Shown piece after piece: positions 32,150-34,389 of a stretch of DNA of 34,389 bases (the first letter of the stretch is position 1; the number at the start of each line of letters is the position of its first letter). The DNA comes from an uncultured Bacteroidota bacterium (GTDB lineage Bacteria; Bacteroidota; Bacteroidia; Bacteroidales; SZUA-534): the NCBI GenBank assembly GCA_937885735.1, contig CALABN010000265.1, forward strand, positions 1 through 34,389, written 5' to 3'. The position numbers and the translations under genes were made by a program. Under the pieces are notes generated by a model. That model did no database searches, was not told where the DNA came from, and worked only from the letters and a program-made list of their open reading frames with translations.

Positions 32150-34389
32150 TGAAACTATCATTCTCAACACGTGGCTGGACAGACATGTCGTGGAGCGACA
32201 TCCTCGACAACGCCTGCGAGATGCGCTTCTCGGGCATCGAGGTTTACAATGTGTTCAAGACACCCGAACTGGTTGCCAAAGGTGGTCCGTTCCACAAATA
32301 CTCGCTAATGGCATCGCTTCGCGAACTGCGCGAGAAAAACCTGACCATTCCTTGCTTCGACAGTTCACTCGACCTGTCCGAAGAAAATCCTGAAATGATT
32401 GCGGAGATGCAGAACCTTATCGGCATCTCGTCAGATATGCACTGCCAATATGTATGCGCTTTCGCGAAAAACGGCTCTGTCGACAATGTAAAGAAGAACC
32501 TTGCCGTGCTCATTCCGCTGGCTGAAAGCAAGAATGTCACAATATTGATAAAGACAAGCGGAATCTATTCCGACACAGCATTGTTGCGCGACTTGATGAA
32601 CTTCTTCGCCTGCGACCAACTGGCCGTCATCTGGGACGTTCATCACCCTTACCGCGACAAGGGCGAGACACCTTCGCAGACCATAACCAACCTTGGCGCA
32701 TACATCAAGCACGTACACCTTCGCGACAGCGACGACGCCAACACTTACAACATCATAGGCGAGGGCAACTTCCCTATTGCCGACGTTATGAGGGCACTGT
32801 CGTCGGTCGACTACGACGGATTCTTCTCGCTTGAATGGAAGCCGGAGTGGATGCTCGACTTTACCGACCGTGATGTCATCTTCCCTCATTTTGTCAACTA
32901 TATGGGACAATTTGAGAACACCCGTGGCAAAAAGAGTGAACTTTACCCTAACCACGACGGTACAGGATATTATATATGGAAGAAGGACGAGTTGCTCAAC
33001 CTTACATTTTCAAAGGTTCTCGACCGTGTGGTTGAGGAATTTCCTGACCAATACTGCTTTAAGTACACCACGCTCGACTATACCCGTACATACTCGGAGT
33101 TCCGCGACGACGTTGACGATTTTGCCCGCGCCCTCGTGTCGCTTGGCGTAAAGCCAGGTTCAAAGGTTGCCGTATGGTGCACCAACATTCCTGCGTGGTA
33201 CATAACATTCTGGGCTACCGTAAAGATTGGCGCCGTGCTTGTCACTGTCAACACAGCATACAAGATTCACGAAGCCGAATATCTTCTACGTCAGTCTGAT
33301 ACACACACACTTGTGATGATTGAGAGCGCTCTCGACTCTAACTACAAGACAATCATCAACGAGTTGTGCCCTGAAATAGCGACAAACGAGGCTGGCAAGC
33401 CACTTCACTGCAAGAGGTTGCCGTTCCTTCGCAACGTCATAACAGTAGGCTTCCGCCAAAAAGGATGCCTCACATTCAAGCAGGCTATGGCCCGTCACAC
33501 GCTTGTTCCGCTTGAAGAGGTTCAGCGTATGGCCGATGCCGTTCATCCTGACGACGTCTGCAATATGCAGTACACATCAGGTACCACAGGTTTCCCGAAG
33601 GGCGTAATGCTGACTCACTTCAATGTGGTGAACAACGGCAAGTGCATAGGCGACCGTATGGGCCTTTCCACCGCCGACCGTATGATGATACAGGTGCCAA
33701 TGTTCCACTGCTTTGGAATGGTCCTGTCAATGACATCGTCGATGACACACGCCGCCACAATGTGCCCAATGCCGTATTTTTCGGCAAAATCGTCGCTGGC
33801 CTGCATCAATCAGGAGCACATCACTTGCTTCAACGGTGTGCCTACAATGTTCATTGCAATGTTCAACCACGCCGACTACCGCAAGACCGACTTCTCATAT
33901 ATGCGAACAGGCATTATGGCTGGCTCGGGCTGTCCTGCCGACCTTATGCGTCGTGCCGCCGAACCTTCTGAAATGAATATGCGGGGCATTGTCAGCGTGT
34001 ACGGACAAACCGAATCGGCACCTGGCAACACAATGTCGGCTTGGACTGACAGCATCGACGTGCGTTGCGACACGGTTGGATATCCGTTCCCTCACGTCCG
34101 TTGCAAGGTTATCGACCCTGAAACGGGGCTTGAGGTTCCAAACGGCACCAACGGCGAGTTCTGCTCAAAGGGCTACAATGTGATGAAGGGCTACTACAAG
34201 ATGCCTGACGCTACGGCACAGACTGTCGATGCCGAAGGTTGGCTTCACAGCGGTGACCTTGCCTGCGTTGACGAGAATGGCAACTACCACATAACTGGCC
34301 GCCTGAAAGATATGATAATTCGTGGTGGTGAAAACATCTATCCTAAAGAAATAGAGGAATTTATATATACTCATCCGAAGGTGAAGGAC
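32149..34389 (+). CDS. TIM-barrel (xylose isomerase-like) / AMP-forming acyl-CoA synthetase fusion, 3'-truncated by window
   Basis: An open frame of at least 747 codons running off the window. Residues ~1-260 form a sugar-phosphate isomerase/AP-endonuclease-2-like barrel with WDVHH (D163, H165, H166), HVHLRD (H188-D193) and E229 in SLEW. The usual first metal Glu is K135 (LIKTSG), so metal binding may be altered. From ~275 on lies an acyl-CoA synthetase-like adenylating domain: A3 YTSGTTGFPKG (475-485), A5 YGQTES (618-623), A7 GWLHSGD (697-703) and A8 GRLKDMIIRGGENIYP (from 717). The A10 lysine region lies outside the window. It starts inside the previous gene's stop codon (1-nt overlap, TAATG), so both proteins are co-produced. 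The acid substrate is unknown; medium/long-chain or aryl acids are the family norm. Confidence 0.9.
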   Translation, partial: MKLSFSTRGWTDMSWSDILDNACEMRFSGIEVYNVFKTPELVAKGGPFHKYSLMASLRELREKNLTIPCFDSSLDLSEENPEMIAEMQNLIGISSDMHCQYVCAFAKNGSVDNVKKNLAVLIPLAESKNVTILIKTSGIYSDTALLRDLMNFFACDQLAVIWDVHHPYRDKGETPSQTITNLGAYIKHVHLRDSDDANTYNIIGEGNFPIADVMRALSSVDYDGFFSLEWKPEWMLDFTDRDVIFPHFVNYMGQFENTRGKKSELYPNHDGTGYYIWKKDELLNLTFSKVLDRVVEEFPDQYCFKYTTLDYTRTYSEFRDDVDDFARALVSLGVKPGSKVAVWCTNIPAWYITFWATVKIGAVLVTVNTAYKIHEAEYLLRQSDTHTLVMIESALDSNYKTIINELCPEIATNEAGKPLHCKRLPFLRNVITVGFRQKGCLTFKQAMARHTLVPLEEVQRMADAVHPDDVCNMQYTSGTTGFPKGVMLTHFNVVNNGKCIGDRMGLSTADRMMIQVPMFHCFGMVLSMTSSMTHAATMCPMPYFSAKSSLACINQEHITCFNGVPTMFIAMFNHADYRKTDFSYMRTGIMAGSGCPADLMRRAAEPSEMNMRGIVSVYGQTESAPGNTMSAWTDSIDVRCDTVGYPFPHVRCKVIDPETGLEVPNGTNGEFCSKGYNVMKGYYKMPDATAQTVDAEGWLHSGDLACVDENGNYHITGRLKDMIIRGGENIYPKEIEEFIYTHPKVKD

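Overview
The window looks like a chromosomal segment of a gut-type Bacteroidota (order Bacteroidales). The grounds are Bacteroidota-style promoters (a TAnnTTTG -7 box with a TTTG -33 element about 19 nt upstream), weak Shine-Dalgarno sequences, lineage-typical neighbourhoods (acpP-fabF-rnc-IPExxxVDY; recF-DUF721; deaminase-S41 protease), many SPII lipoproteins and a T9SS-like C-terminal domain. A species cannot be named from sequence alone. No CRISPR array, integrase, transposase or rRNA was seen. One tRNA (Cys) is present.

Layout. 1-1367: 3' part of glnS. 1613-7461 (minus): five-gene MacAB/TolC-type efflux operon (ATPase, two permeases, adaptor, outer-membrane channel). 7754-11340 (plus): histidine acid phosphatase, a secreted protein with a T9SS-like tail and a polytopic membrane protein. 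11797-15118 (minus): abundant-looking TPR/OmpA-like lipoprotein, DUF721 protein and RecF. 15247-16146 (plus): secreted coiled-coil/BamE-like protein. 16416-19868 (minus): dCMP deaminase-like protein, S41 processing protease and S-adenosylhomocysteinase. 20028-21401 (minus): AT-rich barrel/lipoprotein pair. 21550-21999 (plus): standalone HsdR_N nuclease-like protein. 22008-23567 (minus): LiaF-like membrane protein and membrane-anchored LytTR regulator. 23820-28631 (minus): HAD hydrolase, lipoprotein, IPExxxVDY protein, rnc, fabF, acpP, tRNA-Cys and folB. 28884-30326 (plus): TPR-TM-LuxR regulator. 30731-34389 (plus): isopropylmalate-synthase-like protein without its metal ligands, overlapping a large TIM-barrel/acyl-CoA-synthetase fusion that leaves the window.

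Two places stand out. (1) The last ~43 shared codons of the IPExxxVDY gene occur twice as a perfect 131-bp direct repeat 919 bp apart, bracketing a lipoprotein cassette with its own terminator. The distal copy still ends in an ATGA overlap with the HAD gene, so the cassette appears to have been inserted between two formerly coupled genes while the host gene's 3' end was restored. (2) The terminal operon joins a probably non-catalytic LeuA-like protein to a fusion of a xylose-isomerase-like TIM barrel and an AMP-forming acyl-CoA synthetase, an unusual combination with no obvious textbook pathway.

Several genes (10033, 21550 and recF) have a -7 box only 4-5 nt before the start codon, suggesting leaderless transcripts.
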